Shown piece after piece: positions 1 through 10,095 of a DNA stretch of 34,435 nt. Origin of the DNA: Patescibacteria group bacterium UBA5124 (lineage in GTDB: Bacteria > Patescibacteriota > Gracilibacteria > Absconditabacterales > Absconditicoccaceae). The position numbers and the translations under genes are program-made. The notes below the pieces were generated by a model. The model made no database searches, was not told the DNA's origin, and saw only the letters and a list, made by a program, of their open reading frames with translations. Where the stretch lies: contig DHYS01000026.1 in NCBI GenBank assembly GCA_002414185.1, forward strand, positions 1-34,435. The letters run 5' to 3'. Numbering within the stretch: the first letter of the stretch is position 1; every line of letters starts with the position of its first letter.

Positions 1-490
1 GACAGGATTAATTGATTTTATTCCAGCTACGCCCAAAGCTGTCATAACTCTTCTAGATCATTACAATCTAGCAAACCTCAAAGGGAAAAAAGTCGCTATC
101 ATCGGACAAAGCAACATCGTAGGAAAACCGCTTATCATGGAATGTATCAAAAGATGAGCTATCGTTTCATCATTCAACATTGACTATACTCCAGAAGAAA
201 TCAAACAATTTACACAAAAATCTGACTATATCATTGCATGTACTGGACAAGTACATTTAGTAGACGATTCATGGATTCGCCAAGACAATAGCCAAATTAT
301 CGTAGATGTAGGATATGGACATATCGACGGTAAACCAGTCGGGGACGTTAACATAGACAGCATATTTGACAAAGTCCTCGCCTACACACCCGTCCCCGGA
401 GGTATCGGTCCCCTCACCGTAGCCTGCCTTTTTGATAATATTTTCACCTTACAAGGATACAAAAATATCTTAGAAAAATATAAATTATAA
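1..490 (+). CDS. folD: FolD, methylenetetrahydrofolate dehydrogenase/cyclohydrolase, 3' part
   Basis: C-terminal 162 codons, read from base 2; the 5' part lies outside the window. FolD interconverts 5,10-methylene-, methenyl- and 10-formyl-tetrahydrofolate in one-carbon metabolism, in the cytosol, using NAD(P). Visible family motifs are the start of the dinucleotide-binding domain (VAIIGQSNIVGKP), a middle IIVDVGYG segment and the C-terminal signature TPVPGGIGPLTVACLFDN. One in-frame UGA (base 152) follows IKR, just before AIVSSFN, where homologues have Asn, Gly or similar, so it fits a glycine. The active-site lysine region is not in the window. A short palindrome follows the stop and could end its transcript. 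Identification is secure; the partial state is due to the window edge. Confidence 0.95.
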
Positions 491-501
491 AAGTAACGAT
501 T

Positions 502-518
502 TTTCTGGATTCCAGAAA
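502..518. promoter_or_regulatory. 7-bp palindrome between folD and the next promoter
   Basis: TTTCTGGATTCCAGAAA has two perfect 7-bp arms and a 3-base centre. It lies 11 bases after the folD stop and 2 bases before a -35-like TTGACT. It could be an operator for the downstream small gene or a weak folD terminator, but no T-tract follows. Seen directly; role inferred. Confidence 0.35.
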
Positions 519-520
519 TA

Positions 521-548
521 TTGACTTCACAACAAAAAAATATATAAA
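521..548 (+). promoter_or_regulatory. Candidate sigma70-type promoter of the CxxC protein gene
   Basis: TTGACT, a 16-base A-rich spacer and TATAAA. The distance to the ATG at 580 is about 31 bases, which suits a short leader. The match is good for both hexamers, but in AT-rich DNA such pairs arise by chance, so support is moderate. Confidence 0.45.
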
Positions 549-579
549 TCAAACAGAAATAATAATTAAAACAAAATAT

Positions 580-831
580 ATGGAAGATAAAAAAGAAGAT
601 AAAAGAATAAAATGCATCCATTGTAACGAATATCCTGGATTCATTAGTGAATCTTTAGATGGAGATCTCGTATTTAACGCTTTAGAGTGTGAATGTCCAA
701 AAAGAACAACATTTATGAGATCAAAAACATTTGTTGCTGCCGAATGGGAATCAAGCACATACAAATTAACTAAAGAAGAAGCTAAAAAAGTAGAAGGATT
801 ACGACCTTCTGACAAAGGATTTCAAACATAA
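580..831 (+). CDS. Small hypothetical protein with CxxC and CxC cysteines
   Basis: 83 aa, not recognised. The sequence is highly charged with no signal peptide or membrane segment, so it is probably cytosolic. Cysteines C12 and C15 (CIHC) and C37 and C39 (CEC) form a pattern that could bind one zinc ion like a small zinc ribbon; this is inferred from spacing only. There are no in-frame UGA codons. No clear Shine-Dalgarno sequence precedes the ATG; the upstream bases are mostly A, common in this window. The gene stands alone between its own candidate promoter and a strong hairpin, so it is probably a monocistronic unit rather than part of the folD transcript. Confidence 0.65.
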   Translation: MEDKKEDKRIKCIHCNEYPGFISESLDGDLVFNALECECPKRTTFMRSKTFVAAEWESSTYKLTKEEAKKVEGLRPSDKGFQT

Positions 832-875
832 ATTAATTAACATAAACAGCATAATTCCTTAGATAGAAGAAAAAT

Positions 876-918
876 AATATAGAATAACTTTCTGAAATAC
901 AGAAAGTTATTCTATATT
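876..918. terminator. Long perfect hairpin, probable terminator
   Basis: Two perfect 19-base arms (876-894 and 900-918) enclose the loop AAATA. It lies 44 bases after the small-protein stop and about 107 bases before the exonuclease start. A T-run (ctcttttttatc) comes only about 10 bases after the stem, so it is not a textbook intrinsic terminator, but nothing else explains so strong a stem. The arms are symmetric, so it could act in both directions or stabilise a 3' end. Confidence 0.6.
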
Positions 919-1025
919 AATCAAAAAACTCTTTTTTATCTTGCTTTTCCCCTTGATTTTATCCTCCAAAACCTAAAAATTACCAACAAGAAAATTATTC
1001 ATTTAAAATCCAACTATACACACAT

Positions 1026-3122
1026 ATGCTTAATTCAGATTTTCGCTACATAGGACTCGATTTTGAAACCACAGGATTAGATCCAGCCAAAGATGAACCA
1101 ATCCAAATCGGTATTGTCGAGATGGATATCTCATGAAACACGATCAACGAATATACATCACTCCTCAAGCCGACTAAAGACCTTAATGAACTCAAAAGTA
1201 TCGTGGGATTTATTACAGGACTTTCTGTAGAAGCTCTTTCACAAGCTCCATCTCCGCAAGATATTGTAACAAATATTGAACATTTTTTCTGATCAAAAAC
1301 AGTTTTAATCTGACACAATATCGCCTTTGATATCCAATTTTTGGAGAAGTTTTTTCCATCATGCACCTATTATTCTACTATCGACACCTTTCCCCTGGCA
1401 CAAACCCTATTTCACTATCAGCCCAGTTATGCCCTAGAAGTCCTTGTACCTTGAGAAAATGCTCATGATGCACTTCAAGATACCAAAAACGCACTTATTC
1501 TTTTCAATAAAATAGCAGAAAAAATCGAAAATATTTCTACCAAATACCCTATTCTCAGAACATTTACTGCAAACCAAAATTTTTGTCTTTCTGCTTACTT
1601 AGCAAACAATCCAACAATCACTACCCCCATCATCAAAGACATCCCCAAACTTAACAAAATTCTCCCTCCCAATACTCAGATACAACCAAACCAAAACACA
1701 CTAGATACCAATACACTTGAAAATCAAAAAAGATATTACGTAGGAAATATCAATATCAAAACATTTATAGAGCGTCTTTCTCCAAACAAAAACAGCATTA
1801 TCGCATTTTCAAATCTTCAAAAACTCGATATCGCCAAAAACATCCTCAATGATATGGGACTCAAGAATCTCTGATTTCTCAAAGACGAACAACTCATTGA
1901 CTATGATATCTTTGAAAAATTTCTCAACAAATCTTCGTTTTCAAATGATGAAATCAAATTTATTATAAAGTATTATTCACAATTAGATCAAGGATTAGGA
2001 ATACTAGATCTCAACAACAAATACGATTATCAAATCTACCACGCAATCAAAAACACGAAATCTAAAACAAAATATCCTATCGTACTCACTACTCATCAGT
2101 GATTATTTAACTATCTTCAAGATGGAGAATCCGAATATCAAGACTATGATATATTTTTTCTCGATGCAGAATGGCGATATAAAAGCTACAACCTCTTCCT
2201 TTCTCGCCCAGTCGATATGTACTATACACTCACCCTCATCGAAAACCTTCTCTACAAAAGCAATCTAGAATCTCAAATAAACCAATGAGTCATTGCGAGC
2301 GAAAGCGTTGCAATCCAATCAGACAATCATTTACAACATTTTTACACCTCCTTCCAGATCTTCATAGGACAACTATTTATGGAAAGCAAAGGATTGTTTG
2401 TAAATACACAAGTAGAAAATATCCAAGTAAACCCTATTTCTACCAATTCTACCTTTTACAAAACAAATCTTCTCCGAACGCAAATCAGAGAAAACTATTC
2501 ACAACTTCAATCAGATCTTCAAGAACAAGATTTTGCTCTATTAGAAAAACATATTCTTCACATAGACAACCTCTTCAACACAATCCTCACAATCCAAAAG
2601 AAGATGAATAATTCTGACATTTATTTTGTATATAGTGAACACACACAATTCACTTCACGACCAGAGTTTATAGATATATTTTCATCAAATATTTATTTTT
2701 TCTCCAACAGTGACAAAAAGGCTATCGAACTTTTTCCAAACGAAGCTCCAAAATCAATCATACCAACAATACAAATCTGATTATATGATAGAATATTAGC
2801 ATACATTCAAAAGTACCAATCACCAACTACATTTTTTATACTCTCCACAAGAAAAGAAGAATCCAAACAACTTTTTGATACCTTCTACAAAAACAATCTT
2901 CACGAAAAATATATGATTTTAGTAGAGAATATCACAGGTGGTATGGGGAAAAATCTCTTCAAAGCAAAAACAACGCAACCCAAGATTATTATCTGATGAT
3001 ATGCATTCCTATTATCAGTCTACGCAAGCAAGATTCCTCTTGATGAAATCATCATTTTCAATATAAGAGGAGGCAATGAACAATCGATTTTAGATGATAT
3101 CCAGCGATATGGGGTGAAATAA
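1026..3122 (+). CDS. DnaQ-type 3'-5' exonuclease fused to a decayed DinG-like region
   Basis: 698 aa. The N-terminal ~170 residues are a DEDDh exonuclease: D12 and E14 in GLDFETTG, D102 in GHNIAFDIQFL, and H147 and D152 in HDALQD. All five metal-binding or catalytic positions are present, so the nuclease should act on DNA or RNA 3' ends. The remainder looks like the helicase part of DinG (exonuclease-helicase fusions are known in Firmicutes DinG), but I see no Walker A. The DEAH-like box is reduced to FLDAEW near residue 380, and near 638-665 there is a degenerate GGMGKNLF...IIIGGYAFL resembling the last helicase motifs. Helicase activity is therefore unlikely. In-frame UGAs fall at conserved glycines (G96 of the GHN motif, the PGENAHD glycine). 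A palindromic repeat is inserted in frame at residues 421-435. The 3' end overlaps the next gene by 14 bases. Confidence 0.85.
2292..2314 (+). repeat. Palindromic GC-rich repeat inserted in a coding region
   Basis: The segment starting ATTGCGAGCGAAAGCG folds into a hairpin: ATTGC pairs with GCAAT, then G-T and A-T pairs, one bulged G, and a G-C/C-G pair closing a GAAA tetraloop. The sequence around it (GTCATTGCGAGCG...GCAATCC) is the well-known form of dispersed palindromic repeats described in Rickettsia and seen in other bacteria. Here it lies inside the exonuclease-DinG gene and is read through as GVIASESVAIQ. It contains a GC-rich core unlike the surrounding AT-rich codons. I see no second copy in this window. 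Confidence 0.6.
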
Positions 3123-4014
3123 GATCACTATCACAGACATCATCAAACTCCTAGGAGCCTGTACCTGTTTGCTACTAGGATTTTTGCGAAAATCAGAAAA
3201 CATCGGAGAAGATAGTGAAAGCCAATATTTCCAAGACTACACACATCAACAAGATACATGATCAATCCAATCAGAAATAGACTCATGACATTTCGCCGCA
3301 GAGACAGTAGATTTTACAAACATATGCAGCACCTATCCAAGCATATGTAAAAAGATCACCTTTATTGGAGATTATGCGTCAGAAGAAAAAGCTAATTACC
3401 TCAAAAATGAAACAGATATCATCAACTTTCTAAACACAAATAATAATATTAAACCAAACTTCGACCCAACAATCAAAACATTTAAAATCAATAATGAAGA
3501 AGGTGAAAGAAGGTGATATGCAACGCGAGATACTGTCGTACTCAATACTGCTGGTCTACAATCTGATGATGAATTTAATCAACTCTCTTGCCATGAATTA
3601 GGACACATCTTCGATCTCTGATTTCTCCAGTGAACATCAAAACAAAAAAATACCCAATACACAGAATTCAAAAAGTCAGTCTTTGCAAAAGATGATCCAT
3701 CATTACTCTACTACGCAATCTCCCGACAAAATGAATCCGTAAGAAAAACTACAGCAAAAAAGAAAGATTTCTGTAGCTGATATGGTATGTCCAATCCTTT
3801 CGAAGACTTCTCAGAATGTTTCAATCTCTATCTCAATCACAATAAAGTCTTCAAATATATCGCACAAAAAAACTCTATTCTAGCCAAAAAATACAATTTT
3901 ATAGCAACACTTCTCAAGTGAACATATATACATCCATCTACAAGAAATATTGCTTTAGTAAAAAGTGACATCACTCGAAGAGCTCGAGATACAACCAAAA
4001 TACAAGCAAACTAA
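3109..4014 (+). CDS. Exported zinc metallopeptidase, HExxH...E gluzincin type
   Basis: 301 aa. A hydrophobic stretch at about residues 10-25 (IIKLLGACTCLLLGFL) looks like a signal peptide or anchor, so the catalytic part should lie outside the membrane. The zinc site is H162-E163-L164-G165-H166, with the third ligand probably E232 or E236 in NPFEDFSECFNLYL. That spacing and the ED(F/L)xE context resemble anthrax-lethal-factor-like (ATLF) and related gluzincin peptidases; assignment to an exact family is not possible by eye. The start was chosen at the ATG that gives MGGNKITIT and overlaps the previous gene by 14 bases; another in-frame ATG exists at 3094. No good ribosome-binding site decides between them. 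It opens a run of four exported proteins. Substrate unknown: it could process its secreted neighbours or attack host protein or peptidoglycan. Confidence 0.75.
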
Positions 4015-4034
4015 TTATTTAAAATTCGCTTCTT

Positions 4035-5468
4035 ATGTACAAAAAGATTCTTCTATCAGTATGATTCAGTTTCTTATTACTAGCTATACCTAGTATATCT
4101 TTTTGACAAACAGAAGAAGAAAGTATATGTCCTTCTTGCACAAACTCTCCTAAAAATGTAAGTCTAATAAACGACTTTACTATGGAAATGTTGAGCACTA
4201 TCAGAACTATAGGTACAGAATCTCCCTATGCGGGAAAACCTGTCCCACCTAGTCGATTCAATAGCTGAAAATTTTCTCCTCCGGCACAATGAGTAATGTC
4301 AAAAACACTCAAACGAGCTAGAGAATCCGTAAATAGTGTATTATCACTTACAAGAATATACACCCCCTTAAGATTACGAAATGGAATGATGGATGTAGGT
4401 ACAGAATCACTAGTCCTAATAAAAAATAGAACTACCCAAAGAGATCGAAAAAAGGTTAATCAAATAGAAAAACTCATAAACAAGAAACAATACGAACTTT
4501 CAGTAGGATGATGACGATCAGAAATGGTTCAATGAGCTGCATTAACAAGAATGCAATCTATCATAAAAACATATACAGCAAAATGAATTTTAGACTGATT
4601 TAACAATAATTCACATATAGACAACAATACAGAATACAATGAAGTACTTAAGGTATTATGATCGATTAACACATCTTTAAAATCACTCATCGCAACAGAT
4701 AATGCTAAATGGATCAACCAACAATTCAATCAATGAAAATTTTATATAAAATTTCAAAACGTAGCAACAAATAGTATTATAAATGATTATAAATGTGCAA
4801 AACAAGGAGCTTGTAATAGTTCATTCCAAGATCTAAAAAAAAGTTGGAAAGAATTTACCAAAAGCTTCAAAGAAGGAGGAACGGCATTTATGAAAGAATT
4901 TAAAGATGCAAATCAAAAGCTGAGAACAGCTCGATCAAAATGAACTGCTGCTAAAACAAAAAAAACAAATTGGTATGATTTCATAGATTTTAATCCCAAT
5001 TACTGACAAATAGACCAAACAATACAAACAGCAAAAAATATGGTACAACTCCCTTCAAAACTACGAAGATCAGTAAACCTGAAAAAAAAGGAAAAACAAG
5101 AAGATATTATTAGTCAGAATAATAAAAAAAATACAACACCATCAAACAACACTAACTCATCAAACAACACTAATCAAACTTCTACAATAACAAGTAACAG
5201 CTCAGCATCAAGATATACAACAATAATGAATAAACTTACCAATGCCATGAATGATGTACAAAGCGAAGCAACAACAGCTAATGAAAGTGCTCAATTAGCA
5301 ACAGTAAATGACATATCCATTTATTTTGTAGCCTTATCTGAAAGACTAACGTATCTTACAAAACATATAGTTGGGTCTAAAGATCAGCAAAACACACTTA
5401 TACAAAACTTCTGAGAATTATGTTCCAAACAATGTACAAATATTAGCAATAAAAAATGTTACTACTAA
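4035..5468 (+). CDS. Secreted protein of unknown function (477 aa)
   Basis: Not recognised. A clear Sec signal peptide (MYKKILLSVGFSFLLLAIP, cleavage probably after SFG) is followed by a short CPSC motif at about residues 33-36, which could form a disulfide. The body is basic and helical, with two more cysteines around residues 255-260 (CAKQGAC). Near residues 360-400 a low-complexity N/S/T linker contains two copies of a 14-base unit (TCAAACAACACTAA). The C-terminus has three cysteines (LCSKQC...KKCYY). About a dozen in-frame UGAs, including a UGA pair, would otherwise break it. It starts 20 bases after the metallopeptidase stop, and its stop overlaps the next start (TAATG), so the genes are probably translationally coupled. 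Confidence 0.75.
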
Positions 5469-6640
5469 TGAAAAAAATCAGACTTCTTTCTTCAAAACAC
5501 ATATTCATTATCATATACCTACTATTGATAGGAATTTTTTCCATAGGATCAATTCATGCAAAAGAACCCGAACTATGAAAACTTATAGACCCAATCAATG
5601 ATGTAATACGAAGTGGAAATACTGAGAAAAGTGTATTTAAATCTGCAATTAAAACATTCTGTCAAACAGTTAGTAATCAATGAGAAATATTTTCTATAAG
5701 CGGTGATATAGTATACAATGCAAACAAATCCCTCTTTATGTATACGATGTGTTCAGATACTCAAATACAAGCAGAAAACACCTATTTTAACAAATCCGAA
5801 TGATTTACTGAAGACAAAAACACTTCTTATATACACATATATATAGATACAGATGGAAATCTAAGAAACAATTTCAGAGAAAATTTACCAGATATTTATA
5901 GTAATACTGAAAATTATATAAAAGAAGTATTTGATACCATCATAGAAAGTTATACCAGCATTTATCAAGCAGGAATATATTGATATGCACCCAATAAAGA
6001 TAATGAAGAATTAATCAATAAATTCTCAGAAAAATATTTTCCATATATTACAAGCACACCAAAACATCTAAAAATATGCGGAAACGATCAAGAATACAGA
6101 TACAACAAAACATGTAAAAAGTTTAAAGAATATATTAATGAAGCTAGACAAACCTATAAAAACAGCAACAATATATTAAATACGGATCTTATATATGCTA
6201 ATTCATCTAAAAAAGCATGTCAACAAAAAGATAAATGATATGATATGATAGCCTGTAGTTTATATAGCGGAGATCTAAGTGATTTTATCAACCTTGTATA
6301 CAACGAATTATTTTTTTACAACCTCTTCACCGAATATTACAAAATAATTTTAGAAATACAGCCTAATTTCAAAACAAGAGATGAAGCTGATATATTTAAA
6401 AAAACTGCTAAACAAGCAAAAAGAATAGAAGATATTGAATATGATATTGCAGAGTCTAGAGAAGCAATAAAAATTACTATAAGACTTCTCAAAGAAATTC
6501 AAATGACATTTCCATTACACATAGGATTTTTATTATATACTGAAGACATAAATACCTTTGCTACAGCATTTAATAAACTTCTTCCTCCTATTTATACCAT
6601 ATATGATCTTTTTAGAAATGTTCAAATTAAAGAAGGATAA
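5468..6640 (+). CDS. Secreted protein of unknown function (390 aa)
   Basis: Not recognised. The N-terminus carries a basic start (MKKIRLLSSK) and a hydrophobic run up to about residue 29, then SIHAK, a good signal-peptidase I site. The mature part is rich in charged and aromatic residues and has several cysteines (in TFCQT, MCSDT, KICGN, KTCKK, KACQQ, ACSLY), consistent with an oxidised, extracytoplasmic domain. The last 130 residues are mostly helical. UGA glycines occur through the first two thirds. The start overlaps the previous stop by one base and the 3' end overlaps the next gene by 23 bases; together with the neighbours this indicates one transcription unit. Function cannot be assigned. 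Confidence 0.75.
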
Positions 6641-8666
6641 AAAAATACATATATATATAATTATCTTCCTTATTATATGAGGTATTTTTACTATAATATC
6701 AACTTATGCTTCCCAGAGTTATATAGGAAATGCTCTTGATAAATTAAATAAAAAAATTCAAAAAACCGCAGAAATAGATAAAATATTTGATGGTAAAGCA
6801 AACATAGAAAATGTCTATAAATTATCTTTATGACTAGTAAAAGATAATAAAACAAAAACAGCAAACAATACATTAAATCAGATAAATTTTTTACTTCCAA
6901 ACAATGGAAATCAAACAGTATCCAAAGAAGATGTTTTAAATATATTATATGATAGTAATAGAAAATTTAAAAAAGCAATAGATAGAATATGAAGTGGAGT
7001 ATCAAAAGATAGTATATGAAGTGAAATATCAGAAGATAGTATTAGTAATAGCTATATTAAATTTTCCAAAGTTTTAAACTGTAAAAAAGAAAAAAATAAA
7101 AAAGAAGATAGTATTAGTAAAGATGAAAAGGACTGTATTCAATTGTGGGCAAAAAGTAATTATGACATATTTTCTCAAGGAAATGAAAATATAATAAATT
7201 TTAATTTAGACAACTATGGAGAGGAATTGTTTCTCAACGGATCTATAGAAGATAGTGAATATGATCTTATGGTTGATATTGACAGAATCTGATCACTACT
7301 CTTTAACTCATTCAAAGCTCCTACAGAAACTCTATTTTACAAACTACCTACAATAAAGGGAAATAACACATCAAATACAAATGGTAATACTGCAGGAAGC
7401 TCTTCTACTATAGATAATCTTCTCCAACAAATTGCTAATGGACAAGGAGGCTTAATAAACACCGATTATACAGTAGGATCTACGGGAGGAACTACAATTT
7501 GAGAAATCACAACAATAAAAACTTGAAGTATATATACTATAACATGAACTACTTCTTGAACTACTTCTTCAGACATACAAAAATTTATTAATCAGACTAA
7601 TGCAAAGAACGAATCAACTACTACAAACACCTTAATACAAGGAAACACTTGTATTGAATGAATTACAGAAAACATAACTACAACAAATATTGTACCAACA
7701 TACACAGAAACTGAAATAATAAAATATCTTTCAGGGCTTGATTATGAAATACAACAATTACAAATAAATTTAGAATACCAACAAACACCAGAAATCAGCA
7801 CACCAGTAAGTCTTAGCGGAGAAAATTCTCCAGCAACCAATGAATTATTAGAAAATATTATAGGAGGTATGTTTGATTCATGAGCTATAGAATCATGCTT
7901 ACAAAAATGTAATTGATTAAGCACTACAGACAAAGTAATCTGTCAGATACAATGTTTATGTAACAAAGTAAGCTTTCCTAAATTCAGTAATCCAAAGTTA
8001 CAAGATATGAATGATAGTGTAATTTTAAAATTTTGTATGATTCCTGTACAAAAGAATAATGTAAGTAAGGCCTCAGATATCTATAGTCGAGATGAAATGT
8101 TAACAAGAATTAAATGACTATTAGAAAATCTTATTAATGGAGGAGAAATGGTAAAATATTACAGAACTAAAGAATATCTAGAAAATCCTATAGGAAATAT
8201 TAAACGAACCAAGATATTTTCTTTCAATATTGATTTCACAACAAAACCATTATTTTCAAATACACCTACAAAAGCAGAAAAAGATAAAGCAAAAGCATAT
8301 GTAAGAAAATTCACCTCTACCATATGAAATAAAAATGAAAGTCCTGCCTTAGATGTAAACAAATACATAATAGTATCTGACTATGTAAAAGACAAAGCTT
8401 ATAAAGAATTTTGAGCTGAACTAAAAGATATAAGAGCCAACTATGATGAAGCAATAGCTAATAAAAAAAATAGTGTAGTAAATCAAGAAGTACTAAAAGA
8501 AGAACAAACTCATATCGACAAAAAAACAGTAGAAATTAGTGAAACTATTTTAGAGTACCTATCAGCTAATAATATATTTTGGGGAGATACAATAGAAGTA
8601 TTAAACCAATTAAATCAAGATGTATATTATTTAAAAAATAGTTCTAAATTCACAGAAAAAAATTAA
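6618..8666 (+). CDS. Membrane-anchored or secreted protein, cysteine-rich motif (682 aa)
   Basis: Not recognised. A basic start (MFKLKKDKK) is followed by a hydrophobic segment to about residue 30 ending STYAS, a signal peptide or anchor. Residues ~115-175 contain an acidic/serine repeat built on DSI (three or more units). Residues ~240-330 are a G/N/S/T-rich linker that includes a GTTSGTTS tandem whose glycines are UGA. From C427 a dense cysteine cluster follows (CLQKCNG...ICQIQCLCN...FCMIP), likely disulfide- or metal-stabilised. The C-terminal 200 residues look helical. It is the last gene of the + strand run and ends only 14 bases from the stop of the convergent pilin gene, with no hairpin terminator between them. 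The start is the ATG overlapping the previous gene; a later ATG would lose the signal. Confidence 0.75.
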
Positions 8667-8680
8667 GAAGAGAAAATATT

Positions 8681-9148
8681 TTAAGAAAGGAATGCTGCAG
8701 TAACTGCTTTCATAATAGCATAAGAAAAAGTAATAATCACTACTCCCACAATAGCATTGGTGATAGCCTTATTTCCATCGGAAACACTTTTTCCAGTAAA
8801 TACATGACTAGCATAAATATACCCCGCATAAATAATAAAACAAGCACCTACAAAAAGTCCAGCTTGTGACATAAACCTAATAAGATAAACTAAGTAATCT
8901 AGAAGTGTACTCCATGTAAATATTCCAGATGCCATTTGGCCTCAAAGATCTTTATTTTTTTGTAACTTTGCAGCTGCATCATTATAATTTTTCCATACTT
9001 CTCATCCTTTAGCTACTCAAGATACTACATCTCATACATTAGTTCTATCATCAACTTTTGGAATAATATACAAATCCTCTTGAGCAAATACGCCAAATCA
9101 AATAAAAATAAATCACATCATAGTAATCAATAAAAACAATTTTTTCAT
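8681..9148 (-). CDS. VirB2/TrbC-like type IV secretion pilin
   Basis: 155 aa. A signal peptide (MKKLFLLITMMGFIF..., cleavage after VFA) is followed by a hydrophilic stretch of about 50 residues with several UGA glycines, and then two membrane helices: about residues 92-117 (LFVGACFIIYAGYIYA) and 130-152 (AIVGVVIITFSYAIMKAV). The hairpin of two helices with a short polar loop containing GKSVSDGNKAI is the layout of VirB2/TrbC and Mbov_0395-type pilin-like proteins, common in Candidate Phyla Radiation genomes and mobile elements. It would form a pilus or membrane channel subunit. No VirB4/TraG ATPase or other T4SS part is in the window. It is the last gene of the giant-protein unit, 26 bases after the 297-aa gene. 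Confidence 0.75.
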
Positions 9149-9174
9149 GGGAAACATATACTAATAAAATAAAA

Positions 9175-10068
9175 TTATCTACTACATTTATCACATAAAG
9201 GAGCTTGAGATTTTATTATAGTAAAGAGTTGAAATATATTATTCAACTTATCTTTCAAACTCATCAATCTATTTTGACTAAATTCATCTACATACGATCT
9301 AAATGCAGTAGTTAAAGTATGTGTAGATCTTTGTATCATCAATATTTTAGCATAAAGATATTCTTCTTGAACTCTATTTTTTGCTAAAATAATACACTTA
9401 TCATAATATCCATTACTATCTACATTGATAGCACGTTGTCTATCATCTGGAGAAAGTAATCATTCATAAATTAATCTTGCAGCAGTACATCGATTAATAT
9501 ACTTATCAGACAACGTTATCATTTTAGTTCAAGAAGAAAGTTCCGTATCATATTTTCTAAGTTTCAACAACTTTCCTCCTGCATCACTTTCTTTGATATC
9601 CATATATTCTTGCGTCAAAAAAACAAGATTTTTATAGGGCCACTTTCTTTGATATTCAGTATAAATTGATAAAGGAGTAGTTGTTTTTGTTGGATCATCT
9701 TCTTGTGCGATAAATTGATACCATTGACTAGATTCTACATCAACAGAATTCTTATCATAAGCTCAAACCACATCCAATCTTCTAAATCCAACATCTACCA
9801 AATGATCATACCAAAAAGGACTTTCTGGATATACAGATGGTAAATCTTTACAATATTTTTCTCTATAACCAGAATCAGCAAAACTAGATAATTTTTCTTT
9901 ACAACAATAGGCCAAAATATGACTTTTAGCTATAGCAAAATCTGATACAGGCAAAATACTAGTATATTCAGAGAATTCAGCTGAAACTACAGTATCACAA
10001 TCATTGCTCGTATCAGCATAAACATATGATATCATACAAATCAAAACAATAATAATAATTTTTTTCAT
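9175..10068 (-). CDS. Secreted protein of unknown function (297 aa)
   Basis: Not recognised. The signal peptide MKKIIIIVLICMISYVYA is very clear, with cleavage before DTSNDC. The mature protein is mostly charged and helical, with cysteines in NDCDTV, AYCCKE, KYCKD, NRCTA, DKCII and a terminal CDKC, about nine in all, suggesting disulfides in the periplasm or outside the cell. UGA glycines are few (in VVGAYD, SSGTKM, YEGLLS). It lies 27 bases after the giant gene and 26 bases before the pilin gene on the same strand, so the three are very probably co-transcribed; a role in assembly or surface display of one of these partners is a guess from context. Confidence 0.75.
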
Positions 10069-10095
10069 TTTTAAATGCGATAGATAAAACCTCTA

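Noticed and set aside
5149..5180. CRISPR-like direct repeat
   Set aside because: Only two adjacent 14-base copies, in frame, encoding an N/S/T linker; no spacers.
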